Part shown: in pieces, positions 1 to 11,390 of the stretch
Layout: the number at the start of each line of letters is the position of its first letter
Position numbering within the stretch: position 1 is the first letter of the stretch
Assembly (NCBI GenBank): GCA_018398815.1
Contig: CM031614.1
Span: 50,507,628 to 50,571,627 of the forward strand
Origin: Conus ventricosus
Taxonomy: Eukaryota; Mollusca; Gastropoda; Neogastropoda; Conidae
Length of the DNA: 64,000 bases
Direction: 5' to 3'
Translations under genes and position numbers: made by a program
Notes under the pieces: generated by a model
The model's input: the letters and a program-made list of their open reading frames with translations, nothing else
Databases searched by the model: none
Told to the model about the DNA's origin: nothing

Positions 1-1540
1 TTCTTCTTTTGTTATAAATCCCTCTAAGTTGTCGATTCAGATTTGTTTAATTTTGGTATTGTTTGTTTAAACTTATCCATATTGATATCTTGTGATTCAC
101 GTTCTTTATAAAGTTCTTGAAAAAAGTTTAGTTTCTTCTAACATTTCATTGGTTTCTAATAAAACATGTCCGTCGTTCTTCACAAGTTTTAACATCTGCT
201 TACTCACATAATGTCTGTTTTCAAGAGAACAAAAATACTTATTTATTTTCTCCCCTTGCAATGCCCACCTTACTTTTGATCTCAACAGAATTCCTTCCAT
301 TTTAGATTTCCTAAAATTTTTGCCAACTGGGTTTTCTTTTCATTTAGGGCCATTCTGTCTGCTTCGTTCAGATGCAGATTGTTCTCAAGGGACTGTATTT
401 CGTGTTCTAAGGTTTGTTCAGCCCTTCTCAGGTCTTTATTCTTACTTATACTGTATGTAATTGTTTTGGCTCTAATTTCCATCAGCAGCGTATCAAGAAA
501 TAGCTGATCTGATATCACAAAACTGAACTTGATCATTTGGTATCTGTTTTTAAATTTTCTCTCTCATATGGTACAGCTGCATATTGACTTTTAACATTCT
601 CTATGTATCATTTATTGACTGTACATATGTGTAATCTTTTAATAATGTTGAATTGAATTTCCCAAAAACTTTTTATTTTTTTACCTGTTTAAAGGTAAAT
701 TCAACTGGTAACCAGCGAATGGTCACTGCGGTATCCAAAAGAATGTCAGAGTTACTTACGTTTCCCATTAATCTTTCAGAAGCAATTAGATAGTCTAGGC
801 GGCTTTGTGGAGTGGATTTGACCTTCGCCAAGTGTATCTGAGAACTTCTGGGTTAAACTCCCTCCATATATCTACTAGCTCAAATTTAGACATCATTTCA
901 ATTACCTCATCCCTGGCTTTGGCGTTGTTAATATTTTTATAGTTATCGTAATCTAAAACTGGGTTAAGAACCAAATTCCAGTCACCAGCAATAATAATAT
1001 TTGAATTACCAAGTTCCCTCTATTTTATTTTGTATATCCTGAAAAAAGCAGGATCGTCTCTATTCGGGCTATAAATATTCACTAATGTTAACTGTTTCCC
1101 CAATGTATTCAAAAGGACAATAACTTAGTTTCCTTTTGTATCCTTGATTGTTTTCTCTATTTTAAGCTCAAAATTATTGTTGAATAAAATACCTACTCCC
1201 TTGATCTACTATTATTAGAAGAAAACACACACTCATATCCCATTCAGCTCGTATCTGGCGTTCTAATTTCTTCGTGAAATGCGTATCCTGCAGAAAATAC
1301 ACTGAGTATTGCTTTTGTCTCAAATGTTGAAACACATCCCTTCTTTTTACCAAAATTCCCAGGCCCTGGCAGTTAAGAGACGATATTTTCAGGCTACCCA
1401 TTATACTTTTTGCATTTTTCTTTTTTATCTTCAATAAGGACGAAAGATTTAAGATTTTTGTTGTTGTTTTGTTTCTTTTTTTTCCTTTTTCAGTTTCCTT
1501 AAAATATCCCAAGCACGAAGTAAAATGCTTAGTATATTGT
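1..1540 (-). mobile_element. L1/Tx1-like LINE ORF2 fragment: endonuclease and linker
   Basis: Read on the minus strand, the stretch at about 1350-1410 encodes SSLNCQGLG followed by VFQHLRQKQYSVYFLQDTHF, the start of an apurinic-type (APE) endonuclease of a non-LTR retrotransposon. About 750-1010 continues it with IIAGDWNLVLNPVLDYDNYK, the AGDxN motif of the same fold. The segment at 282-536 is the coiled, basic linker typical of L1/Tx1 ORF2. At 106-300 GILLRSKVRWALQGEKINKY is the conserved block just before the reverse transcriptase. The reverse transcriptase itself would lie beyond the left edge of the window. Frame changes and stops between these pieces show the copy is inactive. The clade is inferred from the motif style. 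Confidence 0.8.
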
Positions 1541-2270
1541 GAATGTATTTAACCGCCAATATATTGTAAATGTCTATTTTTGAGCACACAAGCCTAGGGC
1601 TTGCTCATTCGTCCTGTCAATTCTGAAGGTATTCTGTTTGCCCGTTTCTGAAATAAACGTTATTTAAAGCAAAGATTAACAAAACAAAGGACAGTCACTT
1701 TACCAGAGCCAGGCTTCTTTTAGAAGCCGATAGCGAACTTCAGGGCGACAGACCTACTGACCATGGCCCCAAAGTCGCCCACCGTCTGTCCGCTCAACGC
1801 GCTCACGTTACGGTCCCTCCCTTAATGTGGAGCACCCTCAGGCGTCTCTTGTTCTTTTCTTTGTTCTTTCTGGATCGCGAAGGAATACGACAAACCGTAC
1901 GTCCGTCTCAACTGAAGGTGCTCGGATCTATGCCACAGCGTCACGACGAACTGGGAACGGTTTTTCTTTTTTTTTTTTTTTTTATATGAACAGTGTGAAC
2001 TGGGAGCATTAATCTCCAATAGCGGAGGCCGATGGTCGACTGACATTATCTAACAAGGTCTTCTGCGATTAGAACCTTTTTTGATCGGGCTTTGAAACCT
2101 GTCCCGGAAGTTTCAACTTATTTGCAAAGGTACTGTGAACTTACATTTCGGTCTTTCTCAGTTGTTGCAATGTTTCCTTACTCGAGTCGAATATGACTGG
2201 GATTTTTTGTGCGTGTTGTTGTTTCTGTTTTTGGTCAACCCGGCACACTAGCAGTAAGAGTTGCCATCAA

Positions 2271-2305
<35 letters not shown>

Positions 2306-2671
2306 CCCCAACCAAAACCAAAATTGCCCTGTCGTTCAATTTTCATTGTGTGTGCAAACCGCACAGTTTCCCCCAAGCGTTGGTCAGCATTATCCTCCTC
2401 CTACCGTCAGACCAAAGATAGTACACCCTACGAAAGATATTCCACTCTGCAGAAAGTGAAGCCAGACGGCTGGCGCATTCCATCCTGCCACTCCCACCTT
2501 CACAGAGTATCTTTCCACGCGTGTCCAACATGGCGAGTAAGGCAAGAGGCAACTGGTGCGCCGCACCGACCGTCATAATTCCTCGGAAAAATGGGTTCCG
2601 GTTGTTTCCTTTTTCAAAAGACGAAGAAAGGCGAGTTCATTTTCTGTGTTACATTTCCTAAATTCGTTGTT
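1541..2671. other. Non-coding spacer
   Basis: I see no supported gene here. It holds a T run (about 1963-1982) and a long poly-C tract (about 2274-2312). Open frames across the C run are simply proline codons. The start may include the 5' UTR of the adjacent minus-strand LINE. Confidence 0.5.
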
Positions 2672-2672
2672 T

Positions 2673-2720
<48 letters not shown>

Positions 2721-2824
2721 GACAGAGAGAGCGACAGACAGAGCGACAGAGAGAGAGAGAGAGTACATGTACGCGCGCATGTGTGTATGTGTATGTATGT
2801 ATGTATGCGCGCGCGCGCGTGTTT

Positions 2825-2867
<43 letters not shown>

Positions 2868-3012
2868 AGAGAGAGAGAGAGAGAGGGCTGGAGAGAGAGA
2901 GAGACAGGGATGGAGAGAGAGAGAGAGAAATGCATAGGATACTACTAGCGCTCACGTACATACACATGCAGGCGCTTGCACACACACACACACCCACACA
3001 CACACACACACA
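2672..3012. repeat. Compound GA/TG/CA microsatellite
   Basis: Runs of (GA)n, (TG)n with GCGC interruptions, a second (GA)n and then (CA)n follow each other for about 340 bases. Open frames through it on both strands encode only Arg-Glu, Ser-Leu, Val-Cys or Thr-His repeats and are not genes. It ends where the duplicated block A begins. Confidence 0.9.
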
Positions 3013-3181
3013 TCATTATGTTACCTACCATCACTCACCATACGGGATTCATTACCCCCTTTAACCATCCCTCAAACCTCCCCCCACACACACACACACC
3101 CTTGATTTCTACACTCGCCTGTATCCATACACCTCTCCTCCTCCCCTCCTCCCTCTCCCAGTACCCTCGCACTCACCTCAC

Positions 3182-3360
3182 CGCATTTGGACTTGTCCCC
3201 CTTGAAACTTTGTTGTCATCGTCGCACGCGCATACCGTCTTGCCATCATTTGCGCTTGCACCAGTTGGACAGGTACATGTCGTACCAGCAGGACACACAG
3301 CAGCGGTGACCACGCAATCCTCGGTGCTGCTGGCCGTGCAAGCGCCATCGATCTTCACCC
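3182..3360 (-). CDS. EB/EGF-like module exon A2 (one base off frame near its end)
   Basis: The minus strand shows a 3' splice site ending in AACAG after a pyrimidine-poor tract, then a frame starting in phase 1 that encodes KIDGACTASSTEDCVVTAA, followed by a CPAGTTCTC segment and a C-x-C pair. The cysteine spacing and small size resemble EB or EGF-like modules. The span is 179 nt, one short of a multiple of three. The frame breaks in a run of five Gs; one more base there would restore a Lys-Cys-Gly ending before the donor. Two overlapping GTGAG donors follow one another (GT at 3181-3180 and at 3176-3175). The partner exon is B2 (26349-26536). Function is unknown; an extracellular role is inferred from the upstream signal peptide exon. 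Confidence 0.65.
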
Positions 3361-3785
3361 CTGTTCATGGTACAAAGACAGTGAGCCTGGACAGCAGGAG
3401 TACGGAGGGCAAGACCCAAGCGGCTCCCTACCCTTCGCCCCCAAGGAGACGAACTCTACCCCTCCACCTCCTTCCCTTCCATCACGTGCCCCTCTCACCT
3501 CCCACCCCAATCCTTCGTCGTCGTCCTCCTTCCAAGAAGTGGTTCGGTTCACAGGTCTGGGGACATCTGGGCTGCTTTAGTTTCCTCTTCACTTTAATGT
3601 GAACCTCTCTCTGCTGCCAGTCACGGTGATGGAAGTTTGATACAAAGCGAACGAGCAACGTGAAATGTATTGACGAGGAAGGTTGGGGAGGAGTGGGGGG
3701 GGAGGTAGTGTTGGAAGGACGGACGTTGGAGGAGCGGGGAGGAGAAAAGTGTGGTTCCACTGCGCTTCCATGTGTGTATGCGTGT

Positions 3786-3806
3786 GTGTATGCGTGTGTG
3801 TGTGTG

Positions 3807-3866
<60 letters not shown>

Positions 3867-3872
3867 GCGATT
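3786..3872. repeat. (TG)n microsatellite in block A
   Basis: An almost pure (TG)n tract grades into (TGCG)n. The block B counterpart at about 26955-27055 is shorter and interrupted. Confidence 0.9.
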
Positions 3873-4071
3873 GTGGTAAATATAAGAGATGGAAGGGGGA
3901 ATAGTGAATTAGTAAATCCCTGTCTGAAAATATTAATGAGATTCCATCTGTTTGTTCCCTTTTTTGAGAATGTAGAGGATACAAATAATGCCTAGGTCAG
4001 TCACTACCGTACTACATGAAATATACTTACAATAATAACATGCATAGATTAACTGTGTTTTGGGAGACGGA

Positions 4072-4079
<8 letters not shown>

Positions 4080-4128
<49 letters not shown>

Positions 4129-4440
4129 TGTGTAAGTTTGGTGCATGGGGCATCATGGTATTTGTTGTGTAGATTGCCTGTTTGCATCACTGCTAGGTCT
4201 TCTGATCTGTTCCATCTTGTTTCCTATCTTTTTAATTTAAACTGATTTCTACAAATTTCCCTGTATGATATTCATTGTTTTTCTTTCTCTCTTACGTGTC
4301 AATGTTGATTATGCAATCCGCCAATGTTTTTTGTTGTTAAATTTTCCGTCACTGAGCACAGCATAAGCATTTGCTTGTTGCTTCCCTTCAATAAGCTGTT
4401 TATGTACACATCTGTTCAATAAAGAAATTAAACAAAATAA
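4080..4440 (+). mobile_element. LINE 3' end, internally deleted, block A copy
   Basis: A (CT)n tract (4077-4123) is followed by about 320 bases of LINE 3' tail: GTGTAAGTTTGGTGCATGGG, then CATAAGCATTTGCTTGTTGC, and an A-rich end at about 4420-4450. The block B homologue (27310-27975) has an additional 350 bases upstream encoding the LINE's terminal zinc knuckle. In block A that part is missing exactly between two CT-rich stretches. Confidence 0.7.
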
Positions 4441-4627
4441 ATAAATAACGATGTTAATGATAACGATGATGCGAGTTATGACAATGACAATAGAAGAACC
4501 CGAACACGAAAATTTTCAATGGAAGCGTACCCCCAACCACCCCCCCTCCCCACCCCCGTTTGAACTCGGCACACACACAGTTGCACAGTTGACGGACGAC
4601 GTGCTGGGATACTTTCTTGAAATGGGC

Positions 4628-4673
<46 letters not shown>

Positions 4674-4980
4674 CGCGTGTGGAGTCAGAATGCCATTTGC
4701 AGGTCCATCGTGTGTGTGCGAGTGTGTGTGCGCACGCGAGTGCGAGTGTGCGTGTACGAGTGCGAGTGCGTCTGTGCGCGCATGTGTGTTGTGAGTGCGA
4801 GAGAGTATGTGTGTGTGTGCGTGTGTGTGTGTATGTGTGCATGTGTGCGTGCGTGCGTGCGTGCGTGCGTGTGCATGTGCGTGTGCGTATGTGAGTGCGT
4901 GTGTGAGTGCGAATGCGAGTGCGTATGCGAGAGCGTGTGCGAGTGCTTATGCGTGTGCGTGTGTGTGTGTGTGTGTGTAG
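4628..4980. repeat. Long TG/CG alternating purine-pyrimidine array
   Basis: About 350 bases of (TG)n with TGCG and GAGTGCG variants. Alternating purine-pyrimidine DNA of this kind can adopt Z-DNA. It is duplicated at 28150-28560 with a different internal arrangement. Frames through it encode only Val/Cys/Arg or His/Thr repeats. Confidence 0.9.
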
Positions 4981-5102
4981 AGTCGAAAGTCGTTTGAGGG
5001 TCTAGCCGACACATTTTTCACTTCGGGGTGCTTTGGATATGAATCCGACAACGGACTGACGTTTCTTCTGAGCCACACCGTACTATAGCAGTGTAGTGCG
5101 TT

Positions 5103-5135
<33 letters not shown>

Positions 5136-5423
5136 ACCCCACCACCACTCCCTCACAGCACATGTCAATGGTCACACGCTCTACTTTTTGGAGAGGAAGG
5201 GGGAAGGGGGGACGGGCGGTCGCTGAAAGCCTACGCCACCCACACCAAATCATTAAGATATGTGCGTTTGCGCCTGGGTCTGTGCGTGGACATGAGAGAG
5301 AGAGGCACGTGCGTGCGCATGCGTGCACGTGCAAGCACACGCCAAAGAGGCGATGGACAGCCTGACACAGAGGAATGTCCATCAGAACAGACATTCTATC
5401 AGGAGTTGTGTGTGCATACTTAC

Positions 5424-5504
5424 TGCATTTCCCATCCTGACAGACCAGGTTCGCGTCGCAGGTATTGGTGCAATCGGCTCCTTTGGCCTGGCCGTGGGCC
5501 ACAC
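5424..5504 (-). CDS. EB-like module exon A1 (intact, phase 1-1)
   Basis: On the minus strand the exon lies between an acceptor ending GTTGCAG and a donor GTAAGTATG. It is 81 nt, a multiple of three, starts and ends in phase 1, and stays open. Read in phase it begins with Val-Ala-His-Gly and continues GADCTNTCDANLVCQDGKC. Joined in phase to the signal peptide exon type at 63671, it would form the N terminus of the mature protein. The upstream intron end is amplified into a 42-bp minisatellite (5500-5850). Block B carries a homologous exon at 28974-29053. The function of the protein is not known; the module resembles EB or EGF-like cysteine-rich domains of secreted molluscan proteins. Confidence 0.75.
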
Positions 5505-5850
5505 CTGCAACACCCAGACAAACGTTAGCTTCCTACTGTCTCACACCTGCAACACCCAGACAAACGTTAGCTCCCTACTGTCTCACACCTGCAACACCCA
5601 GACAAACGTTAGCTTCCTACTGTATCACGCCTGCAACACCCAGATAAACGTTAGCTCCCTACTGTCTCACACCTGCAAACACCCAGACAAACGTTAGCTC
5701 CCTACTGTCTCACACCTGCAACACCCAGACAAACGTTAGCTTCCTATTGTCTCACACCTGCAACACCCAGACAAACGTTAGCTCCCCTCTGTCTCACACC
5801 TGCAAACACCCACACAAACGTTAGCTAACCATTGTCTCACACCTGCAACA
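5500..5850. repeat. 42-bp minisatellite carrying the 3' splice site of exon A1
   Basis: Copies of CACACCTGCAAC start at 5500, 5542, 5584, 5626, 5668, 5711, 5753, 5795 and 5838, so nine units at 42 bp with two or three single-base expansions. On the minus strand each unit reads GTTTGTCTGGGTGTTGCAG followed by GTGTG, which is exactly the acceptor and first bases of exon A1. The exon's own acceptor is the first unit. Confidence 0.9.
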
Positions 5851-6055
5851 AACATCCAGTCAAGCCGTAACTGCCCACTGCCTCTCACATGTGCCGTCAA
5901 ACTGGGGAGGGCGGGGGGGGGGGGGGGGGGCGAATAAATGGGACTGCGACGATGCGGTTGGCCGGCTAGTGGGGGTGGTGGTGAGGTGAGTGGGGATAGG
6001 GTGGTGTACCACTTTAAGCCCTCGCGAACTCGCAAGTATTGAGATCCGTGGGTTC

Positions 6056-6093
<38 letters not shown>

Positions 6094-7329
6094 CTCGACA
6101 CGTGTCGGAGACATCTGCGCGGTCTTCCATTCCCTTTCTGGAGGAAAATCCGTGTCCTCGCCAGATCCTGTTGTGCTTGAGGAACAAAACAAAACAAACC
6201 ACGCACGTTAAACTCACCCAAGAACAGGCCAGGATATGTCAATGGGTCTGTACTAAGATGAAAATGAAACTCTTGGCACACACACTGCTGTCATTTGCCC
6301 AGTGTGGTAGACCACATGGCAATGGGAATCCTATTTCTCGCTGTTCAAGGAAGCTGCCTTTTTATTCCTTTTTTTTTTTTTTTTTGATAAGAGTGCCGTC
6401 CACTCCTGACTCGCGGCACAAGATTTTGGATCGCGCAGAAATCTACAGTGTGAGTGAACGCGTCATTAACATTTCACATTCGCGAAAACTAAAAAAAAAA
6501 AATCCTTTCTGCGTTAAAGAGAAAACCAATCCACTTTCATCTGTTCTCCACCTTCTTTGCAGAAGACTTAGTAGGAATAACCCCCACCCTACCCCCGTCG
6601 ATTCTTACTAAACGGTACGAAGACACCCTGCCCCAAGATGGACCTGAAAAGTCGTCCCTGAAGACAGAATGTTGCTGCTTTAGGGGAGAATTTTATTTAA
6701 AGAAACACACACACACAAACACACACACACACAGTGGTGAACCTCGGAATTCTAAACGAAGAACGCATACCGACAGAAAGGACCTCGACTACCGAGTTCT
6801 CCGTGCTGTTATTTGTCACCAGCTTAACGCACCAGCTCCTTCAGATATGTCCGGTCAGGCGAAGGTCCTGCACTTCAATGCTCAATGATGCAATGAACGC
6901 GACCCCCCATTCATACGCTAAAGCTGGTGACTCAAAAATAGCTCGCACAGTATTTTGCTTCAATACTGGAATGATTTTTTTAATATCACTGCATGAAACA
7001 ATATGATCTGGAGTAATTTTGTTTCCACATAATTATGCAAACTAGGTTGTCTTTTGTTTTTGTTTTTGTTTTTGTGTGTTTTGTGTGTGCATATTTTGTT
7101 CTAAATGCATTAAGCTTCCACCTGTACATTAATGAGGACAATTTTCTATTAAGTTAAAATTCTCATCGATTCTTTTAATATCAAACTGTTCTTTATTGAC
7201 GTGATCTACCATACTATATTCGAAAGCTTTCCAGATATGCGACTTAACTAAGTTACACTGTTCATGTACTGATAAGGGGAAATCAAACAATTCTGAATCA
7301 AAAGTATTTTTGGCTCCACGTTTAGCTGC
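5851..7329. other. Intronic or intergenic sequence without a recognised gene
   Basis: It contains a poly-G run (about 5909-5930), a poly-C run (about 6058-6091), a T run (about 6368-6385) and a short (CA)n tract (about 6705-6732). The segment 6733-6930 matches 29342-29505 of block B. The open frames here span homopolymers and show no domain. Confidence 0.5.
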
Positions 7330-8059
7330 CTACTTTTTAATTATAATGAAAACAACAATGTGAAGGAATACAACAAAAAGCTACATGGATTCCTCTTGCA
7401 ATTAACATGTGTATTATACAACTTATCTCTATGACCATTTCAGGTCTTGTGCGCAATTGAAAAACTTTTAATGTCTGAAGAACTGATTTAGAATCAACAC
7501 AGAACAGAACATGAAATATTGCTTTTGGAAAGTTTAAGAGGTAATTTAAAGCCAGGAGTATTGCTGTTAGTTTTGCTGTAAATATCGATTTGTTAATTCC
7601 GATATAGAATGATTTGTCTACTCTTAAGCCTGGTATTATGAATGCACAACCTGTTTGTTTGTTTATCAATGCACAAACCGTCTGTGTATATTTTCTAATA
7701 ATTTGAATAGTTCTTTTCAACGTGACATTTGATATAGCTTGCAAACATATTTATGTTTTCTTTTTTTCTTTTTTTAAATTGGTATGTTCAATATCGAAAT
7801 GTGCTTTATTAAGCTCCCATGGTGGTATAGGAGAAAATAACGGTCTAATGGATAGTGCATCGTTATCGATTGAAACTCCAGAATCAGTAATACTTTTTTA
7901 TGTGTATGTTGCCAGTGTTTTTTGAGAAGCTATCGATTTTGCTCCTTTAGGAAAATCAATATCTGACCTCATTTTCATTTCAGATCTAGTGTGCGTTTTA
8001 CTAGTTGTAACCTTGATAACAAATTTACAACACACTAACTCTCTGTATTCATCTAAGGG

Positions 8060-8060
<1 letters not shown>
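7330..8060 (-). mobile_element. RNase H-bearing LINE fragment, minus strand
   Basis: Reading down the minus strand from 8055: LPLDEYRELVCCKFVIK is the end of a reverse transcriptase region. A proline-rich joint follows at about 7800-7870 (SPIPPWELNKAHFDIEH), and then an RNase H domain with IFTAKLTAILLALNYLL (the catalytic Glu helix), FCVDSKSVLQTL (the Asp strand) and a degenerate IPSH motif. The same family is present on the plus strand at 9050-10030. This copy ends at the IPSH motif, so the last catalytic part is missing. It has no counterpart in block B and therefore inserted after, or was lost from, one copy of the duplication. Confidence 0.75.
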
Positions 8061-8061
<1 letters not shown>

Positions 8062-8149
<88 letters not shown>

Positions 8150-8250
8150 CATGCGTGCGTGCGTGCGTGCGTGCGTGCGTGTGTGTGTGTGTGGGGTGTT
8201 TGTGTGTGTGTGTGTGTGTGTGTGTGCGCATGCATGCGTGCGCGCATGCA

Positions 8251-8284
<34 letters not shown>

Positions 8285-8302
8285 TGTGTGTGTGTGTGTG
8301 TG
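8062..8302. repeat. (TG)n/(TGCG)n microsatellite array
   Basis: About 240 bases of TG with a few TGCG and GGGGTGT interruptions. It directly abuts the 5' edge of the minus-strand LINE fragment. Frames through it are Val-Cys or Thr-His repeats only. Confidence 0.9.
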
Positions 8303-8417
8303 CTTGCTTCCTGGGCCAGTGCAGTGGCGGGATTCACCCTAGCTGGGCTACCGTCTCACAAACAGGATATATAAACAAAGCGTATATCCACTGAAGGCAT
8401 TGACAGTTTCTCTCCTC

Positions 8418-8450
<33 letters not shown>

Positions 8451-9049
8451 CTGCGCGACAGTCATGTCCTTTTATGAAACAACCTTCGCTGTCTATAGTT
8501 TCACCTGCAGCCGAATACATTAAAACAGAGAAGTAAACAGTGGCGGTGAGGGGGCGGCTAGAATTCCGCGCATTCGCTAGTCCTTCACTGAAGACCCAGC
8601 AAGACCGACTCTGAGGTTGATGAAGATGTGTTCGTTACTGTTGAGATCAAACCTGTTCAGCTCTCTTTGTATTTACAATGCGTGGAGCAACTATTTATAA
8701 TTTTAAAAAAAATCGACACAAAACTACCCCCACCCTCTTCTTCCAACCAAGTCATTCGACCCCACCACCCCACCAGCCCCAGCGTCATGCTATCGATCTG
8801 ACCTGATAAGCTGTAGAGCTTATACCGATAACAGCTTTCAACTCCATAAAATTATGTCGTACCTCTTGATCGCCAACAGATGGTGTGGACTGACTATTTG
8901 AATTTATCAGAAAATCATTAAATCAATCCCTCGACACTTCATACATTTGTAATACTCAGGTCTAGTTTGATAGTTAGTCGGACTGAGCCTTCTATGTTGC
9001 GCGCTGCTCTCCTAGCAACCTGATCTGCCCAGTCGTGGAATTATCTGAT
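8303..9049. other. End of block A and junction to shared block C
   Basis: No gene is evident. (GA)n lies at about 8421-8448. The part 8500-8890 matches 29838-30182. From about 8895 onward the sequence matches 54297 onward in the third contig and, in degraded form, 36080 onward. Contig 1 therefore joins blocks that lie apart in contig 2. Confidence 0.6.
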
Positions 9050-10030
9050 TCGTCATGAAATAATCACATAGAATATATTTCGAATAAAGCTAGGACAGGT
9101 CTAAATTTTCTTAAAGTCATAACTAAACAACACTAAGCACAAGACACCAAGGCATTTATATCTCTTGCTAATTTTCTTGTGTATTCAAGGCTGACCTATG
9201 CCCAAGAATTTTTTTTTTTTTTTTTTTTTTTTTAGCGATCCACAGCAGTTGTTACAAAATCTCCAAAGTATAGATTGTAAAGCATATAAACTCGCTCTTG
9301 GTGTACCCACGCACACATCAACTTTAGGAACCTATAGAGAAGCAAGAATTTTACCTCTTGATGAACAGAGAAAACATTCCGCTACAAAACTTGTCGTAAA
9401 AGATTCTGTTTTTAACACCTTTTCTGCAACTGAAGTTACTTTAAGTTCAAAACAGATTTTGCAAAAAGAAGTAAAACAATACAATCGTTAACATCCATAA
9501 TACATTTGCTTCTGACATAATAAGTTCAACAAAATTAAGTGAAAACGATTGCAGTTTTACCTTCCTTTTCGCCAGTTCCAGCATGGGAACAGTATAAACC
9601 AGTGTTCGGTATTGACCACACAAGTTTATCCAAAGAACTGCCTTTCCAACACGTTAAAGACTCAGCACATTCTCACGTAGAAAATCACTATGTACTAAAG
9701 ATATACACGGATGGATCTGTTCTCGAGACAGCCAACGCAGGTGCAGCTTGTGCGATTCCTTCATTAAAGATAGAAAATCGTTATCACATGGGTAGACATT
9801 GGATTTTTACTGATGAATTACTGGCCATACTTACAGCCTTACATTATCTTGCAGACCCGATAAATGTTTGTAAACTAATACTTTGTGCAGACTCCAAATC
9901 TGTCTTATATGCCCTTAGGTTCCTAAATATATAGACGATTAGAAATGATTACAGAAATACAGCATTTAACTCACCAGCTGTCGTCTATTAAAGGAATTAG
10001 TACCACCTTATGTTGCACTGCAGATATTTT
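9050..10030 (+). mobile_element. RNase H-bearing LINE fragment (contig 1 copy)
   Basis: The plus strand encodes the reverse transcriptase C-terminal region (SRLTYAQEF-like, then LALGVPTHTSTLGTYREA and ILPLDEQRKHSATKLVVK). A joint, VLPSFSPVPAWEQYK, follows, and then an RNase H domain with LKIYTDGSV, IFTDELLAILTALHYLAD and LILCADSKSVLYAL. The YTDGS, Glu and ADSKS motifs are intact. The final His motif region runs into a (TG)n tract at 10034-10078 and is lost. A T-run at 9208-9234 interrupts the frame. Homologues with the same end point lie at 54445-55400 and 36200-37150. Confidence 0.8.
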
Positions 10031-10032
10031 CG

Positions 10033-10079
<47 letters not shown>

Positions 10080-10315
10080 GCTGTGATTAATGTTTCTTGC
10101 CCAGCAGACCGCCAAGGGCCATTTCGGGACAGTCACCTCGTCACAGCCTGATATATAAAGAAAAAAAGACGTTCCTCGTGGTTCTCGTGAATGGAACAGT
10201 TGAAACGATTCTCCGGTTTCCAGCATCCTGAGGCTCTCCAGACATGTCATCCCGCTAAACACCAACGCAGCTCAACAAGTCATACTTAAATTATCCGTTT
10301 CGTGGAGGAGCGAAA

Positions 10316-10353
<38 letters not shown>

Positions 10354-11063
10354 AACGTTACGTTAGTCTGCCAGAAAACCCTGTAACAATATTTACAGAA
10401 TTCACGTAAAAACCGTCATGCTACGAAAAAATGAATGGCGCACTCGTCTTTTCCCCCTAAATTCCGTTTCCCTACCGTCGATCTTGGCAGGGTCAACCAT
10501 TTCCGCCGGTTAAGTCGTACATTTTGTCATTTCACCTACGGATCGGATTCATTTCGCCTGTTACAAAGTCTCGACATTTTCTTAAGTCGATACTCGATGA
10601 AAGTTAAAGCTGTGTCTGAAACATGTACTTAAGATTTGTTTGAATAATGGTTTTTTTTTTCTTTTTTAATAAATGCTATTTATTTGCTGTTTATTCATTT
10701 ATTTTAGGGGATGAGATGTTGTGCTCGGTAGTATATTTTGATAGCCCGTTTTCATCTGTCTCTCCTGCGTAGAGCTTGTGCCGTAAATTATTTTCCTTCT
10801 CCGAAAGGACAATCGGGTTTTCTTCGTAGTTTACCTGATGGGTTTTTTCTTTTTTTTCAACGTTCGTACTCAACGGCGTGAACCTCAGAATTAATAGCGT
10901 TTTCTCCAATCGAAACGTGGCGAGTAGTGATGGCTTAATTTTACATGAATACATCCCCGGAGGCTAAGAACGTCACTTGTTCGATCGAACTGGCTTCTGA
11001 ACACTTACCCCGTCCACACACACACACACACCACACACGCACGCACGCACGCACATACGCACG

Positions 11064-11102
<39 letters not shown>

Positions 11103-11390
11103 ATAAATTCTGGACGTAACGATAAGATTACAGCTAAACTGTTATAAGCTGAATCAGACTTGGGCAAAAGGAAGGGCACCCTCCCACCCACCTGACAGAC
11201 GACGTTCGGAAAATACTTGCAACAAGGAGGGCAAGAATTGCTTTTTCAGCACTGCATGAATAATCCAATTGAACTCTTTGCCATGTTAGTTTAAACTCAT
11301 GTTTATAGTTTATAGGAGAGCAGCGTTTTTATTTATGTATTTATTTATTTATTTATTTATTTTTATTTTATTTCATTTCTTTTAAAGGCG
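10031..11390. other. Non-coding part of block C (contig 1 copy)
   Basis: Contains (TG)n at 10037-10078, a poly-G run of more than 30 nt at 10317-10352, and mixed (CA)n at 11020-11098. The sequence matches 55400-56870 in contig 3 and, in part, 38650-39242 in contig 2. The stretch around 10970 is the unoccupied form of the site that holds an LTR element at 39248 in contig 2. I see no gene. Confidence 0.6.

Larger units (their letters stand above)
3012..8890. repeat. Duplicated block A (paralogue of block B, 26158-30182)
   Basis: The order of landmarks matches block B: exon A2, TG array, LINE 3' tail, long TG array, exon A1, 42-bp minisatellite, a stretch at 6733-6930 matching 29342-29505, and a stretch at 8500-8890 matching 29838-30182. 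Block A has two extra parts, about 5870-6720 and 6935-8495. The latter contains a LINE fragment, so block A gained insertions or block B lost them after duplication. Intron sequence is clearly alignable by eye, with many small indels. Confidence 0.85.

Noticed and set aside
2614..3009. Thr-His and Ser-Leu repeat proteins
   Set aside because: Microsatellite translation on both strands.
5500..5850. Possible CRISPR-like array because of regularly spaced repeats
   Set aside because: There are no unique spacers: the 42-bp units are contiguous and the context is eukaryotic.
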